A stretch of 46,092 nt of DNA, taken from contig NZ_JAFBAR010000072.1 of assembly GCF_019247635.1 (NCBI RefSeq), positions 1-46,092 on the forward strand, written 5' to 3'. The translations under genes and the position numbers were made by a program. This document shows positions 1 to 12,400 of this stretch, piece after piece; positions within the stretch are counted from its first letter, which is position 1, and the number at the start of each line of letters is the position of its first letter. The notes beneath the pieces are model-generated. The model did not search any database and was not told where the DNA came from. It was given only the letters and a program-made list of their open reading frames with translations. The DNA is from Mycobacterium sp. GTDB taxonomy: Bacteria > Actinomycetota > Actinomycetes > Mycobacteriales > Mycobacteriaceae.

Positions 1-31
1 CCCACCTCTTGAAGACACCCTGACCCCCGGA

Positions 32-325
32 ATGTGGATCGGCTGGCTCGAGTTCGACGTGCTGCTCGGCGACGTGCGATCGCTGAAGCAGAAGCGCTCG
101 CTGGTACGCCCCGTCGTCGCCGAGCTGCGGCGCAAACTCAGCGTGTCGGCCGCCGAGACGGGTTCGCATGATCTGCACCGCCGCGCCGGCATCGGCGTCG
201 CGGTGGTCTCCGGCGACCGCGGTCATGTCGTGGACGTCCTGAATGCTGCCGAACGCCTGGTGGCCGCACACCCCGAGTTCGAGTTGCTGTCGGCGCGAAG
301 GGCGTTGCGGAGGAGCGAGGACTAA
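32..325 (+). CDS. DUF503 family protein (Rv2117-like)
   Basis: A 97-residue protein with the hallmarks of the DUF503 family: it opens with MWIGWLEFDVLLGDVRSLKQ, has the conserved SLKQKRSLVRPV segment at about 17-28, and ends with a basic tail. The length equals that of M. tuberculosis Rv2117 as I remember it, and the next genes (trmI, RecB-like) match Rv2118c and Rv2119. The biochemical role of DUF503 is not established. The gene converges on trmI with only 6 bp between the stop codons. The 31 bases before it are too few to assign to an upstream gene. Confidence 0.85.
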   Translation: MWIGWLEFDVLLGDVRSLKQKRSLVRPVVAELRRKLSVSAAETGSHDLHRRAGIGVAVVSGDRGHVVDVLNAAERLVAAHPEFELLSARRALRRSED

Positions 326-331
326 CGCGCT

Positions 332-2137
<1,806 letters not shown>

Positions 2138-2150
<13 letters not shown>

Positions 2151-2803
2151 GCCCGCAGGTTGTCGGCAAGTTCGTCGAACAGCGCCTGGTTCAGGCCGAA
2201 CGCAACTTTGACCTCGTCGACCGCGCGCTGAATCTCCTCGGCGTCGAGGTCGAGTCTGTCAAGCCGGGCCCGGTAGGAGTCCTTGTAGGGCTTGGGCCGC
2301 ACCGGGAATTCGTAGAAGGCGAGGCCGCTGCCACCCAGGTCGAATGTGCGGGCTAGAACCTTGCCGATGGCCTGACCGCCCGAGAGATCGCCGAGGTAGC
2401 GCGTGTAGTGGTGGGCCACTAGGGCGCCGCCCCAGGAGGCATCGCCGATCCGCTCCCGGTAGGCCTGGGCGGCCGGGGATTCGACCTCGCGCGAGGCGCC
2501 GGGCGCCCAATGCTCCAAGTCGTCGTCGATCGCCTGCACGCGCTCCAGCGCCGGGTCATACACGGCCGCCACCAAGGGGTCGTCGCGGCGAGCCCGCACG
2601 GCGTTGTCCAGCGCGCCGTAGACGACTCGCAATCGCCTCAGGTAGTCGGCGTAGCCCCGCTCGTTGACGCGGCCGGCGAGCAGTTCCGACACGAACGGCG
2701 ACGCCTCCGCTGCGTCGTGCTCAGCCTGAGAACCTTCCCTCATCGCGACGGAGAAGGGGCGGATAGCCTCGGCGGTCGGTGGCATTGCGCTGATCTTAGG
2801 CAC
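2138..2803 (-). CDS. Canonical heme oxygenase (HO-1/HmuO fold)
   Basis: A heme oxygenase of about 215-221 residues, the normal size for soluble bacterial HmuO/HO proteins. It opens heme to biliverdin, CO and Fe2+ using an electron donor. The proximal heme ligand is His29 in REGSQAEHDAAE, and the distal-helix signature HHYTRYLGDLSGGQ lies at 131-144 with the flexible GDLSGG glycines intact. The C-terminal FxLNxxLFxxL helix is also present. It may start at the GTG at 2803 or at the ATG at 2785; neither has a strong Shine-Dalgarno, and both keep the fold whole. It converges on the nuclease gene with a 13-nt overlap. Mycobacteria are better known for the unrelated IsdG-type MhuD, so this gene adds a different route to heme iron. 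Confidence 0.93.
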
Positions 2804-2827
2804 ACCATCAGGCCTAGAAAAACTAGG
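2796..2827. promoter_or_regulatory. Inverted repeats at the heme oxygenase 5' end
   Basis: Two symmetric elements overlap the start region. TTAGGC (2796-2801) and GCCTAG (2812-2817) form an imperfect inverted repeat with 10 nt between them, and CCTAG-AAAAA-CTAGG (2813-2827) is a perfect 5-bp hairpin. An AGGC-type half-site near an iron-related gene recalls IdeR or other iron regulators, but the 19-bp IdeR consensus is not matched. The function is inferred only. Confidence 0.3.
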
Positions 2828-2885
2828 TCATGTCTCATCACGGACTGTCACCACGACTCCCCCTGACCCCGGACGACCCGAGCGA

Positions 2886-4553
2886 TTACCCCACTGAGCG
2901 GCGATCCAGGATCTGTTCGACCGCTTGGATAAGTGGGGCGCCGTTGGAGTGTCCGGTTGCGTTGCGCCAGGCGACATATCCGTCGGGGCGCACGAGGACC
3001 GCCCCGTCGTGGTTGATTTCGTAGTGACCGAAGAAGGTGTTGGTGTGATCGGCCAGGCCGGGATCGCCGACGACATAGCTGGCGATCGGCACTCCAAGCT
3101 GTCGAGCAGCACCGGCGGCTGCCTTGCGCCAGATTCCCCCATCTGGGCCCGCGAGCACGGTGAAGCCTGCGCCGAACAGGTCGAGCGTCGAGACGGGTTC
3201 CCGTTCGTTGCCCAGCCAGACATGTGGGGCCCGGCAGCCCGGTGTCGCAGAGGGCGCGTAGTCACAATAGTCGTCGTCGACGTCGGGAGGGTTTGTGCCG
3301 TCGTCGATGACCGCGGCCGACCGGTATACCGTGCCGAACTCGATGCCGAGGTGATTGCCGTAGCGTCGAGTCTCCCGCAGGAGTTCCTCGGGGCTGAGGT
3401 CGCTGCCTGCTGGGTTGTAGGCCGCCGCAGCGATACGTCCGACATTGCGGTAATTCGCCAAAGACTGGGTGAGGGTGGTGATCGCGGGTTGGCGACGTTC
3501 GTCCTCATAGGTCTGGAGCAACGACCAGCCGGCCAGGCCGCGCACGCACAAGGCCAGCTTCCAAATGGCGTTGTGCATGCCTTGCAGTCCGGTATTGACT
3601 CCCAGTCCCCCGGTGGGCGGGAACTGGTGGGCGGCATCGCCGCACAACACCACGCGGCCCTGGACCAAGCGATCGGCGACCGTGGCGTTCATCTGCCACA
3701 GTCCAACGCCCTTGACCTCGACGTCGAGGTCGGGCACGCCGACCGCGCCGCGGACCCACCGCCGCACTCGCTCGGCGTCCCAGAGTTCGCGAACCCACTC
3801 GTCAGGCTGCACCCCGATCTGGCACAGCCAGCGGCCATTTGCGTCGAGTGGTTGCAACGCGCCGACGGCGTCTGCGTTGGCGACGAAGAACAACACGGCG
3901 CGGCGCTGGCCGACATGGCGCTCTATATCGCTCCGGAAGTAACAGTTGGCGAAGTGATGGAGGCCCTGCTCGCCCTGCAAGGCGATGCCTAGTTGAGTGC
4001 GCACCGTGCTGTGGACGCCATCGGCGGCGACCAGCGCCTCTCCGACCAGCCTGTAGCTGTCGCCGGTCGCGTTGACTCGGACTGCCACGGCCGCTTCGGT
4101 GTCGTGGTCACCGCCCCCGGTCACCACCTCGGTGACCTGGTGACCGAACCGGAGATCGACGATTCCCGTCGCCTCCGCCGCGTCACGCAGGATGGCTTCG
4201 ATGAGCTCCTGCGACGACATTATCGGCAGTGCCGGGCTGATTGTCGGCCCGGGACCTTCGAAACCTCGCGTCTCGATGTGACCGCCCTGGTGGCCAACAA
4301 CCGAGGTCATAAACCTGACCGGGCTTTTCCAGCCTGGCGGGGTATCGATGCCGCGCAGGCGTTGATACACCGCACTGCCCCATCCTTGCGCGATCTCCAT
4401 AGTGCGCGTATTCAAGTTGCGGGTCTTGGGATGCCACGATGTTGAATCATGTTGCTCGACAACAACACTGGGAACATTGCACCTGGCAAGCTCCAGGGCA
4501 GCGGACAGCCCGACGGGGCCGCCCCCGACGACGAGCACCGGTTTGTGCGACAT
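2886..4553 (-). CDS. FAD-dependent aromatic monooxygenase, PheA/TfdB type
   Basis: A 555-residue class A flavoprotein hydroxylase. The N-terminal dinucleotide motif VVGGGPVGLSAALELA is at about 7-22, the DG motif reads ALVAADGVHSTVRTQLG, and the FAD ribityl GD motif reads VVLCGDAAHQFPPTGGLG. After residue 400 comes the thioredoxin-like C-terminal domain typical of the phenol 2-monooxygenase/PheA group, which usually mediates dimerisation. The frame is open to a GTG at 4586, but the ATG at 4553 is preceded by AAGAGGTGG at good spacing, so I start there. It lies just downstream of another FAD monooxygenase on the same strand and is probably cotranscribed with it. The substrate is unknown; phenolic or polyketide rings are usual for the family. 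Confidence 0.88.
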   Translation of the reverse strand: MSHKPVLVVGGGPVGLSAALELARCNVPSVVVEQHDSTSWHPKTRNLNTRTMEIAQGWGSAVYQRLRGIDTPPGWKSPVRFMTSVVGHQGGHIETRGFEGPGPTISPALPIMSSQELIEAILRDAAEATGIVDLRFGHQVTEVVTGGGDHDTEAAVAVRVNATGDSYRLVGEALVAADGVHSTVRTQLGIALQGEQGLHHFANCYFRSDIERHVGQRRAVLFFVANADAVGALQPLDANGRWLCQIGVQPDEWVRELWDAERVRRWVRGAVGVPDLDVEVKGVGLWQMNATVADRLVQGRVVLCGDAAHQFPPTGGLGVNTGLQGMHNAIWKLALCVRGLAGWSLLQTYEDERRQPAITTLTQSLANYRNVGRIAAAAYNPAGSDLSPEELLRETRRYGNHLGIEFGTVYRSAAVIDDGTNPPDVDDDYCDYAPSATPGCRAPHVWLGNEREPVSTLDLFGAGFTVLAGPDGGIWRKAAAGAARQLGVPIASYVVGDPGLADHTNTFFGHYEINHDGAVLVRPDGYVAWRNATGHSNGAPLIQAVEQILDRRSVG

Positions 4554-4590
4554 GGTTGAGTCCACCTCTTGGGCTGAATTGGTCACCGGT

Positions 4591-6021
4591 TTAGGTGTTG
4601 GCAGCGGCGGTGGTGCCTGGGCCGCGGTGGCGGGTGCTGACGAGGTCGTGGCGGGACGGTCTGCCGAGCTGCCTTCGGGTCAGCGTGCACAGGTGGCGGA
4701 GATTGGCAGCGAGGATGTGGGGCAGCAGCGCGGGATCGCCGAGCCGGGCGGGTGGATCGATGAGGTGAGAGACGCGCAGAAGGCGTTCGGTCACGGTTGT
4801 GTCGTAGGCCGCGGCGGTCAAAGTCGCCCTGACGATTTGGTCGAGCAGCCTCTGGCGCACCGATTGTTTACGGTTAGCCGGGACACGGTCGATGGCCTGA
4901 TTGCGGGCCCACGTGGGCCCGATGTCTTGCGCGGCTGCGTGAAAGAAGCGTTGGGCCAGATCGCGATCGCCGCAACGCAAACAATCATGCAGCGTTAGCG
5001 ATTGCAGTGCGGCCATCGTCATGCCTTGCCCGTGAATTGGGTTGAGGCTGCATAGCGCATCGCCCATCACTAACAATCCGCGCGGGAATCGCGCCATCCG
5101 GTCGTAGCGACGCCACACCGCAGCCGGGTTGCGCAACATAGCGATCTCGCCGACGGGCTGCGCACCGCCCAACGCGTCGGCGATCGCCGAAGGTAGGGCC
5201 CTCTGGACCAGGGCCAGCATCGTGGCGAAGTCAGCCGGCGCCCCGCCCACGTGGGTCGATCGGCCGACCGCGAGCATCCACGTGTCGTGCTCGCAGGCCA
5301 ACAACAGCGCCGTAGGCTGGCTGGGCCCTTGATTGGACATAACCAACTGCTTGTTCAGGCGTCCCTCAGGGAGGGCGAACCGTTGGCTCGAATAGCCCAC
5401 CGCGCTCGGAGACCGCTTCTCCGCCGGCCGACCATAGCCCGAGCCTTCGAGAAATGCCGGAGTCCGTGCAGCCCGGCCCGTGGCGTCGACCACCAGATCT
5501 GCATCCAACGCAGTCACCATCCCGTTGGTGCGGTTGACGATTCGCACCCCGGTCACCGCATCGGCGACGACAAGCGGGTCGATAACCTCGTGTTCGTCCA
5601 GAAACGCCACATTCGCCAGGGCTTCGACGCGCCGGCGCACGTGGAACTCAACGAACGGCCGGCTCGCCAGACACAACGTCAAGACCCCTGGATCGGCTAA
5701 TCTCCCCGAACGTTTCAACTCGCAGCGCCCCACACGGGCATAGATCCGCGACAGATCGCCGTCGTTGACCACGACCGCGCCGGCGGCAGCCATCTCCTCG
5801 AGCACTCCAGGAAACAATTCCGCTAACACCAGTGTGCCGCGGCTTAAAAAGGTATGCAGATGGCGCCCCTGCGAAACACCTCTGCGATCACGAGGATGAT
5901 CGGGCAACTGGTCGCGCTCCACCACGGTCACCGACCTGTATGACTCTGAAAGCACCCGCGCGGCAAGCAAACCCGCCATACCCGCACCCAACACACAAGC
6001 GTGCTCACCGACCTCGCTCAT
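4591..6021 (-). CDS. FAD-dependent oxidoreductase/monooxygenase (epoxidase-like)
   Basis: A 476-residue flavoprotein unlike its downstream neighbour. It has CVLGAGMAGLLAARVLSE at the N-terminus, the segment RRGVSQGRHLHTFLSRG that is typical of a group of actinobacterial FAD-binding monooxygenases, then VVDATGRAARTPAFLE, and GLLVMGDALCSLNPIHGQG for FAD binding. It has no thioredoxin-like C-terminal domain. The start is the ATG at 6021, preceded by GGAAGGGG at about 7 nt; an upstream extension to 6195 would read through the promoter region and looks non-coding. The stop lies 37 nt before the next monooxygenase start, so a two-gene transcript is likely. The substrate is not predictable. Confidence 0.85.
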   Translation of the reverse strand: MSEVGEHACVLGAGMAGLLAARVLSESYRSVTVVERDQLPDHPRDRRGVSQGRHLHTFLSRGTLVLAELFPGVLEEMAAAGAVVVNDGDLSRIYARVGRCELKRSGRLADPGVLTLCLASRPFVEFHVRRRVEALANVAFLDEHEVIDPLVVADAVTGVRIVNRTNGMVTALDADLVVDATGRAARTPAFLEGSGYGRPAEKRSPSAVGYSSQRFALPEGRLNKQLVMSNQGPSQPTALLLACEHDTWMLAVGRSTHVGGAPADFATMLALVQRALPSAIADALGGAQPVGEIAMLRNPAAVWRRYDRMARFPRGLLVMGDALCSLNPIHGQGMTMAALQSLTLHDCLRCGDRDLAQRFFHAAAQDIGPTWARNQAIDRVPANRKQSVRQRLLDQIVRATLTAAAYDTTVTERLLRVSHLIDPPARLGDPALLPHILAANLRHLCTLTRRQLGRPSRHDLVSTRHRGPGTTAAANT

Positions 6022-6140
6022 CCACGGCCCCTTCCGATATCGCATAGGCGCGGCGTTAGGACCACCAAACAAGCCGGGTGATGACCCCACCGCACAGGCT
6101 CGGCGAGCCCCTGACGAGCGACCGTACACCAATATTAAGA

Positions 6141-6169
6141 AAAATAAGAGTACCGTAAGGTAACAGTAA
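6141..6169 (-). promoter_or_regulatory. Predicted promoter with palindromic operator in the spacer
   Basis: Read on the minus strand, TTACTG (6169-6164) and TATTTT (6146-6141) form -35 and -10 boxes separated by exactly 17 nt, in an AT-rich patch that stands out from its GC-rich surroundings. The spacer holds the symmetric TACCGTAAGGTA (6151-6162), placed where a bound repressor would block RNA polymerase. The promoter points toward the two FAD monooxygenases and leaves a leader of roughly 110 nt. No regulator gene lies next to it. Confidence 0.45.
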
Positions 6170-6262
6170 GACTCGTTAATCACCCCGCTGGGCAAGCAGC
6201 ACGACGCCTGGGTACGCCAGGGTGGCGTGTCCTACTGGCTGCAGTCCCACGACCCCCACTAG
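6170..6262 (+). pseudogene. C-terminal coding remnant of an unidentified gene
   Basis: A short in-frame stretch following a stop codon at 6167-6169 reads roughly DSLITPLGKQHDAWVRQGG, continues with SYWLQSHDPH, and ends at TAG 6260-6262. Its composition looks protein-like and it shares the bases CTAG with the stop codon of the convergent reductase gene (6259-6261). This is the same arrangement as the intact gene pair at 25743-25746. No start or upstream domain remains. I infer the 3' tail of a gene whose body was lost when the monooxygenase block arrived. The family was not recognised. Confidence 0.4.
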
Positions 6263-7641
6263 TCGAGGGGCGACATCTCCTGCAGCATCGTGGGAATGAG
6301 CTCGCTGACGGTGGGGTGGATATGCATCGTCCGGGCCAACGTGGTGTATGGCGCTTTCGCCGACATGACGTCCAGGATGCCGTGAATGACCTCGTCGCCG
6401 CCGACGCCGAAGATGGCGGCGCCCAAAATCTGATCAGTGTCGGCGTCCACCACGACCTTCATAAAGCCTTGTGTCTCACCCTTTTCCACGGCTCTGCCGA
6501 CCCTGCTCATCGGCCGCTTGCCGACCAGCGCCTTGCGGCCCGACGCGCGGACCTGGTCGACGGTCATCCCCGCGCGGCCCAGCGGCGGGTCGATGTAGAG
6601 GGCGTAGGTGGTGACGCGGTCGCTGACCCGACGCGGGTCGTCGTCGAGCAGGTTGGCCGCGACAATCTCGAAGTCGTTATACGAGGTGTGGGTGAAGGCG
6701 CCCTTGCCGTTGCAGTCGCCCATCGCCCAAATGTGGTCGACGTTGGTCTTGAGCTGATCGTCGACGACGACGTAACCACGGGCATCGGTCTGCACGCCGG
6801 CCGCGTCCAGACCCAGGTCGTCGGTGTTGGGTCGGCGCCCCACCGCCAGCAACAGATGACTGCCTGGAACGGGGTTGGCACCGGCACTGGGCGTAAGCTC
6901 AAACCCGTTGTCGTGCTTGCTGATTCGCACATCGTCGGCGCCCAGGACCACGTCGATCCCTTCGGCCTCCAGGATCTCCTTAATGGTGGCCGAGACATCC
7001 TGGTCCTCGCGGGAGGCCAGCCGCGGACCGCGCTCCACCACCGTCACCCGGGCGCCAAAACGGCGGTACATCTGCGCGAACTCCAGCGCGATGTAGCTGC
7101 CGCCGACGATCACGAGATGTTCTGGCAGCGTGTCGAGTTCGAGGACGGATACATTGGTCAGAAACTCGACGTCGGAGAGCCCCGGGATGTCGGGCACCAC
7201 CGCGCGGCCACCGACGTTGAGGAAGATCCGGTCCGCGTGTAGCGCATGGTCCCCGCCGTGTTGGGTGACCTTCAGCGTGTGGGCATCCTCGAATCGCGCG
7301 TGGCCTCGGACCACGGTGCAGCGCTCCATACCGTCCAGCCAGGCCTCGACACCGGCGCGGTCCTCTAGCATGATGCCGTCTTTGCGCGCCTTGACTTTCG
7401 CCATGTCCACGGTGGTCGGTCCGGTCCCGACGCCGTATTCCGCGCTGCGACGGGCCAATTGCGCGGCAAACGCGCTGGCCACCAGTGTCTTGGTCGGAAT
7501 GCAGCCGGTGTTGACGCAAGTGCCGCCGATGTGTTTGCGCTCCACGATCGCGACCCGCTGCCCGGCGGCGGTCAGCCGACCCGCCAGCGGTGGTCCCGCC
7601 TGACCGGCGCCGACGATGATCGCGTCGAAATGCTCTGTCAC
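6259..7641 (-). CDS. Mercuric-reductase-like FAD disulfide oxidoreductase
   Basis: A 460-residue class I pyridine-nucleotide disulfide oxidoreductase. VGAGQAGPPLAGRL binds FAD. The redox-active disulfide is Cys42/Cys47 in GGTCVNTGCIPTK, the form typical of MerA-like proteins. VGGSYIALEFAQMYRRFG is the NAD(P)H-binding motif, and IWAMGDCNGKGAFTHTS is the second FAD motif. The C-terminal dimerisation domain has the catalytic HIHPTVSE. There is no N-terminal metal-binding HMA domain and no C-terminal Cys-Cys pair, so mercury reduction itself is unlikely; a thiol or quinone reductase role is more plausible. The GTG start at 7641 overlaps the stop of the DUF4126 gene as GTGA, which indicates translational coupling. 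The longer open frame to 8016 is a shadow of that gene. Confidence 0.85.
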   Translation of the reverse strand: MTEHFDAIIVGAGQAGPPLAGRLTAAGQRVAIVERKHIGGTCVNTGCIPTKTLVASAFAAQLARRSAEYGVGTGPTTVDMAKVKARKDGIMLEDRAGVEAWLDGMERCTVVRGHARFEDAHTLKVTQHGGDHALHADRIFLNVGGRAVVPDIPGLSDVEFLTNVSVLELDTLPEHLVIVGGSYIALEFAQMYRRFGARVTVVERGPRLASREDQDVSATIKEILEAEGIDVVLGADDVRISKHDNGFELTPSAGANPVPGSHLLLAVGRRPNTDDLGLDAAGVQTDARGYVVVDDQLKTNVDHIWAMGDCNGKGAFTHTSYNDFEIVAANLLDDDPRRVSDRVTTYALYIDPPLGRAGMTVDQVRASGRKALVGKRPMSRVGRAVEKGETQGFMKVVVDADTDQILGAAIFGVGGDEVIHGILDVMSAKAPYTTLARTMHIHPTVSELIPTMLQEMSPLD

Positions 7642-8123
7642 AGAGCGGCCGTCGCGGCGACAATGCCGAAGCCACCGAAGACGGCGACCGCATCCTCGAG
7701 CAGCGCGATCGGCAGGTCCCTGCCGCCGGCCACCGCCACCAGGCTTTTGCGCGCGTGATAACCACCCAGGGTGCCCAGCACGGCACCGACCGCACCGGCG
7801 CCGATTCCACCCCACTTGTAACCCCACACGGTGCCCAGAACCGCACCGGCGAACCCGCCCATGAGAATCCGGACGGCGAACACCGGCGGCGCGGTGCGGG
7901 GCGGCGTCTTCGGCAGCTTGTCGTTGACCAGTTCGCCCACCGCAAGCAGGCTCAGGATGACGGCGGTTATCAGGTTGCCCATCCAGCTGGCCCAAGTGCC
8001 ATTCATGTTGATCCAAAGGAGGAAGGCGCCCCAGGCGACCACGGCGGGTGCCGTCAGGGAACGCAAGCCGGCGATGACGCCGATCAGCAGAGCCATTAGC
8101 AGGACGAGGAGATGATGTGCCAC
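7638..8123 (-). CDS. DUF4126 integral membrane protein (Rv2120c-like)
   Basis: A 161-residue, strongly hydrophobic protein with about four membrane segments: near 3-22, 28-65 (probably two), 82-120, and a glycine-rich C-terminal pair around 95-160. It carries the family segment IAGLRSLTAPAVVAWGA near the N-terminus. The length agrees with the roughly 160 residues of M. tuberculosis Rv2120c. The function of the family is unknown. It lies 78 nt downstream of hisG and is translationally coupled to the reductase that follows, so it probably belongs to the hisE-hisG transcript. The start ATG at 8123 is preceded by AGGAGG at close spacing. Confidence 0.85.
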   Translation of the reverse strand: MAHHLLVLLMALLIGVIAGLRSLTAPAVVAWGAFLLWINMNGTWASWMGNLITAVILSLLAVGELVNDKLPKTPPRTAPPVFAVRILMGGFAGAVLGTVWGYKWGGIGAGAVGAVLGTLGGYHARKSLVAVAGGRDLPIALLEDAVAVFGGFGIVAATAAL

Positions 8124-8201
8124 GGCGATCCTCCTGGGTACTATCCGCGTCGGCCCCCGCCGGACGTTAACACAGCTAACGGCCCGGCACCCAGAAAGAG
8201 A

Positions 8202-9347
<1,146 letters not shown>

Positions 9348-9403
9348 TCACGGCAGTTTCGCCCAGGGGCCCTCGCGAGGGTGCGCAGATTGCCAAGGAG
9401 CAG

Positions 9404-9433
9404 CGGCGTGTCGTGTGCAAACACGCACGGTCG
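9404..9433 (-). repeat. 30-nt interspersed motif, copy A
   Basis: CGGCGTGTCGTGTGCAAACA followed by CGCACGGTCG. It matches copy B at 20175-20204 at 26 of 30 positions. It contains an imperfect hairpin, CGTGT-GCAA-ACACG. It lies 73-102 bp upstream of the hisE start on the minus strand. Confidence 0.55.
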
Positions 9434-9448
9434 CGACCCGAATGGGGG

Positions 9449-12400
9449 CTAGACGTTGAAGTACTTGGCTTCCGGGTGGTGCAGGACGAACGCGTCGGTG
9501 GACTGCTCGGGGTGCAATTGCAGCTCCTCGGACAGCGTCACGCCGATGCGGTCGGGCTCGAGCAGCTCGATCATCTTGGCGCGATCCTCCAGGTTCGGAC
9601 ACGCGCCGTAACCGAAGGCGAACCGGGCACCCCGGTATCCGAGTTTGAAATAGTCCTCGACGGCCTCGGGGTCCTCGGCCGACATCGCCCGGTCGCCGGC
9701 GTACTTGAGTTCCTCGCGGATACGCCGATGCCAGTACTCGGCCAGCGCCTCGGTGAGCTGCACGCCGATGCCGTGCACCTCGAGGTAGTCGCGGTAGGAG
9801 TCCGACGCGAACAGCTCGTTGGCGAAGTCGGCGATCGGTTGACCCATCGTCACCAGCTGGAACGGCAGCACGTCCACCTCGCCCCGCTTGACGGCCAGGT
9901 CCCGCGACCGAATGAAGTCGGCGATGCACAGGAACCGGCCGCGCTGCTGGCGCGGGAACTGAAACCGGAACCGCACCGGGGCGTCCGTGCTGGGCTCGGT
10001 GAGCACCACGACGTCGTCACCCTCGGAGACCGCCGGAAAGTACCCGTACACCACCGCCGCATGCGCCAGGACGCCGTCGGTGGACAACCGGTCCAGCCAG
10101 TAGCGCAACCGTGGCCGGCCCTCGGTCTCGACGAGCTCCTCGTACGACGGACCGTCACCGCCACGCTGGCCGCGTAACCCCCACTGGCCCAGGAACAACG
10201 CCCGCTCGTCGAGCAGGCCGGTGTAGTCGGCCACCGCCAGACCTTTGACGATCCGCGACCCCCAGAACGGCGGCGCCGGCACCTCGATGTCGGCGGCGAC
10301 GTCGGAGCGTTCGGGCACCACGACGGGTTCTTCGACGGCCTTGCGTTGCTCCGCAATGCGTTTGGAACGCTCATGACGGGCCTTGCGCTCAGCTTCCTTC
10401 TCGCGGGCCGCCACCGCTTCGGGGCTATCGACGTCTGGCGCCTCGCCGCGCTTGACGCTCATGATCGTGTCCATCAACTTCAGGCCCTCGAAGGCGTCGC
10501 GCGCGTAATGCACTTGGCCCTCGTAGATCTCGGCGAGGTCGTTCTCGACATAGCTGCGGGTCAGGGCCGCACCACCCAGCAGCACCGGGAACTTCTCGGC
10601 GACGCCCCGGGTATTCATCTCCTCGAGGTTTTCCTTCATCACCACCGTGGATTTCACCAGCAGCCCCGACATGCCGACCACGTCGGCGCTCTTGTCCTCA
10701 GCCACTTCGAGGATGTTGGCAATCGGCTGCTTGATGCCGATGTTGACTACCTCGTAGCCGTTGTTGCTCAAGATGATGTCGACCAGATTCTTGCCGATAT
10801 CGTGCACGTCGCCCTTGACGGTGGCCAGCACGATCCGTCCCTTACCGGAGTCGTCCTCGGACTTCTCCATGTGCGGTTCCAGGTAAGCCACAGCGGTTTT
10901 CATCACCTCGGCCGACTGCAGCACGAACGGCAGCTGCATCTGTCCGGAGCCGAACAACTCGCCGACGGTCTTCATGCCGGCCAGCAGGTTCTCGTTGATG
11001 ATCGCCAGCGGCGGCTTTTCCGCCATCGCGTCGTCGAGATCGGCTTCCAGGCCGTTGCGTTCGCCGTCGACGATGCGTTGGGCCAGCCGTTCGAACAGCG
11101 GCAGCCTGGCCAGTTCGGCCGCGCGGGATTCCTTCGACGACGCCGCCGACACACCCTCGAACAGGCGCATCAATTCCTGCAGCGGGTCATACTCGTCGGC
11201 GCGGCGGTCATAGACCAGATCCAAGGCGACCTTGCGGTGCTCCTCGGGTATCCGGTTCATCGGCTGGATCTTTGAGGCGTGCACGATCGCCGAGTCCAGA
11301 CCCGCCTCCTGGCACTCGTGCAGGAACACGGAGTTAAGCACCTGGCGCGCAGCGGGATTGAGACCGAAGGAGATGTTGGACAAACCGAGCGTGGTCTGCA
11401 CGTCCGGATGTCGCCGCTTGAGCTCACGAATCGCCTCGATGGTCTCGATGCCGTCTTTGCGCGACTCCTCCTGACCGGTGGCGATGGTGAAGGTCAAAGT
11501 GTCGATGAGGATGGAGGATTCATCCACGCCCCAGTTACTCGTGATGTCGTCGATCAGCCGCTCGGCGATCTCGACCTTCTTCTCGGCGGTGCGGGCCTGG
11601 CCTTCTTCGTCGATGGTCAGCGCGACCACGGCGGCGCCGTGCTCGGCGACCAACTCCATGGTCTTGGCGAAGCGCGACTCCGGGCCGTCGCCGTCCTCGT
11701 AGTTGACCGAGTTGATCGCGCAACGTCCGCCCAGGTGCTCCAAACCCGCTCGCAGCACCGCGGTTTCGGTCGAGTCCAGCATGATCGGCAGTGTCGACGA
11801 GGTGGCCAGCCGGCTGGCCAGCGCATTCATGTCGACCGCACCGTCGCGGCCCACGTAGTCCACACACAGGTCCAACACGTGCGCACCGTCGCGGGTCTGG
11901 TCCTTGGCGATGTCCAGGCACTTCTGGTAGTCCTCGTCGATCATCGCCTCACGAAAGGCCTTGGAGCCGTTGGCATTTGTGCGCTCGCCGATCACCAGGA
12001 CCGAGGCATCCTGCGCGAACGGGATGGCGGTGTAGAGCGACGACACAGACGGCTCGTAGGTCACCTGCCGTTCGCCGCGCTGCCTGATGCCGTCGTTGAA
12101 CTCGGCCACCGCCGCGGCCACCTCGCGGATGTGGGCTGGGGTCGTGCCGCAGCAACCCCCGACCAGCGACAGCCCGAACTCGGCGATGAACCCGCCCAGC
12201 GCCTCGGCCAATTCGTCGGGCTGCAGGGGGTATTCGGCGCCATTGGCGCCCAGCACCGGCAGACCGGCGTTGGGCATCACCGACACCGGGATGCGGGCGT
12301 GCCGTGACAGGTGCCGCAGGTGCTCGCTCATCTCGGCGGGCCCCGTCGCGCAGTTCAGGCCGATCATGTCCACGCCGAGCGGCTCGACGGCGGTCAGCGC

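Noticed and set aside
2796..2827. IdeR box at the heme oxygenase gene
   Set aside because: The half-sites are suggestive, but the 19-bp TWAGGTWAGSCTWACCTWA pattern is not matched, so only a generic inverted repeat is reported.
2925..3992. Plus-strand 355-codon open frame opposite the PheA-type monooxygenase
   Set aside because: Antisense shadow. It has no recognisable domain, while the minus strand encodes a complete flavoprotein.
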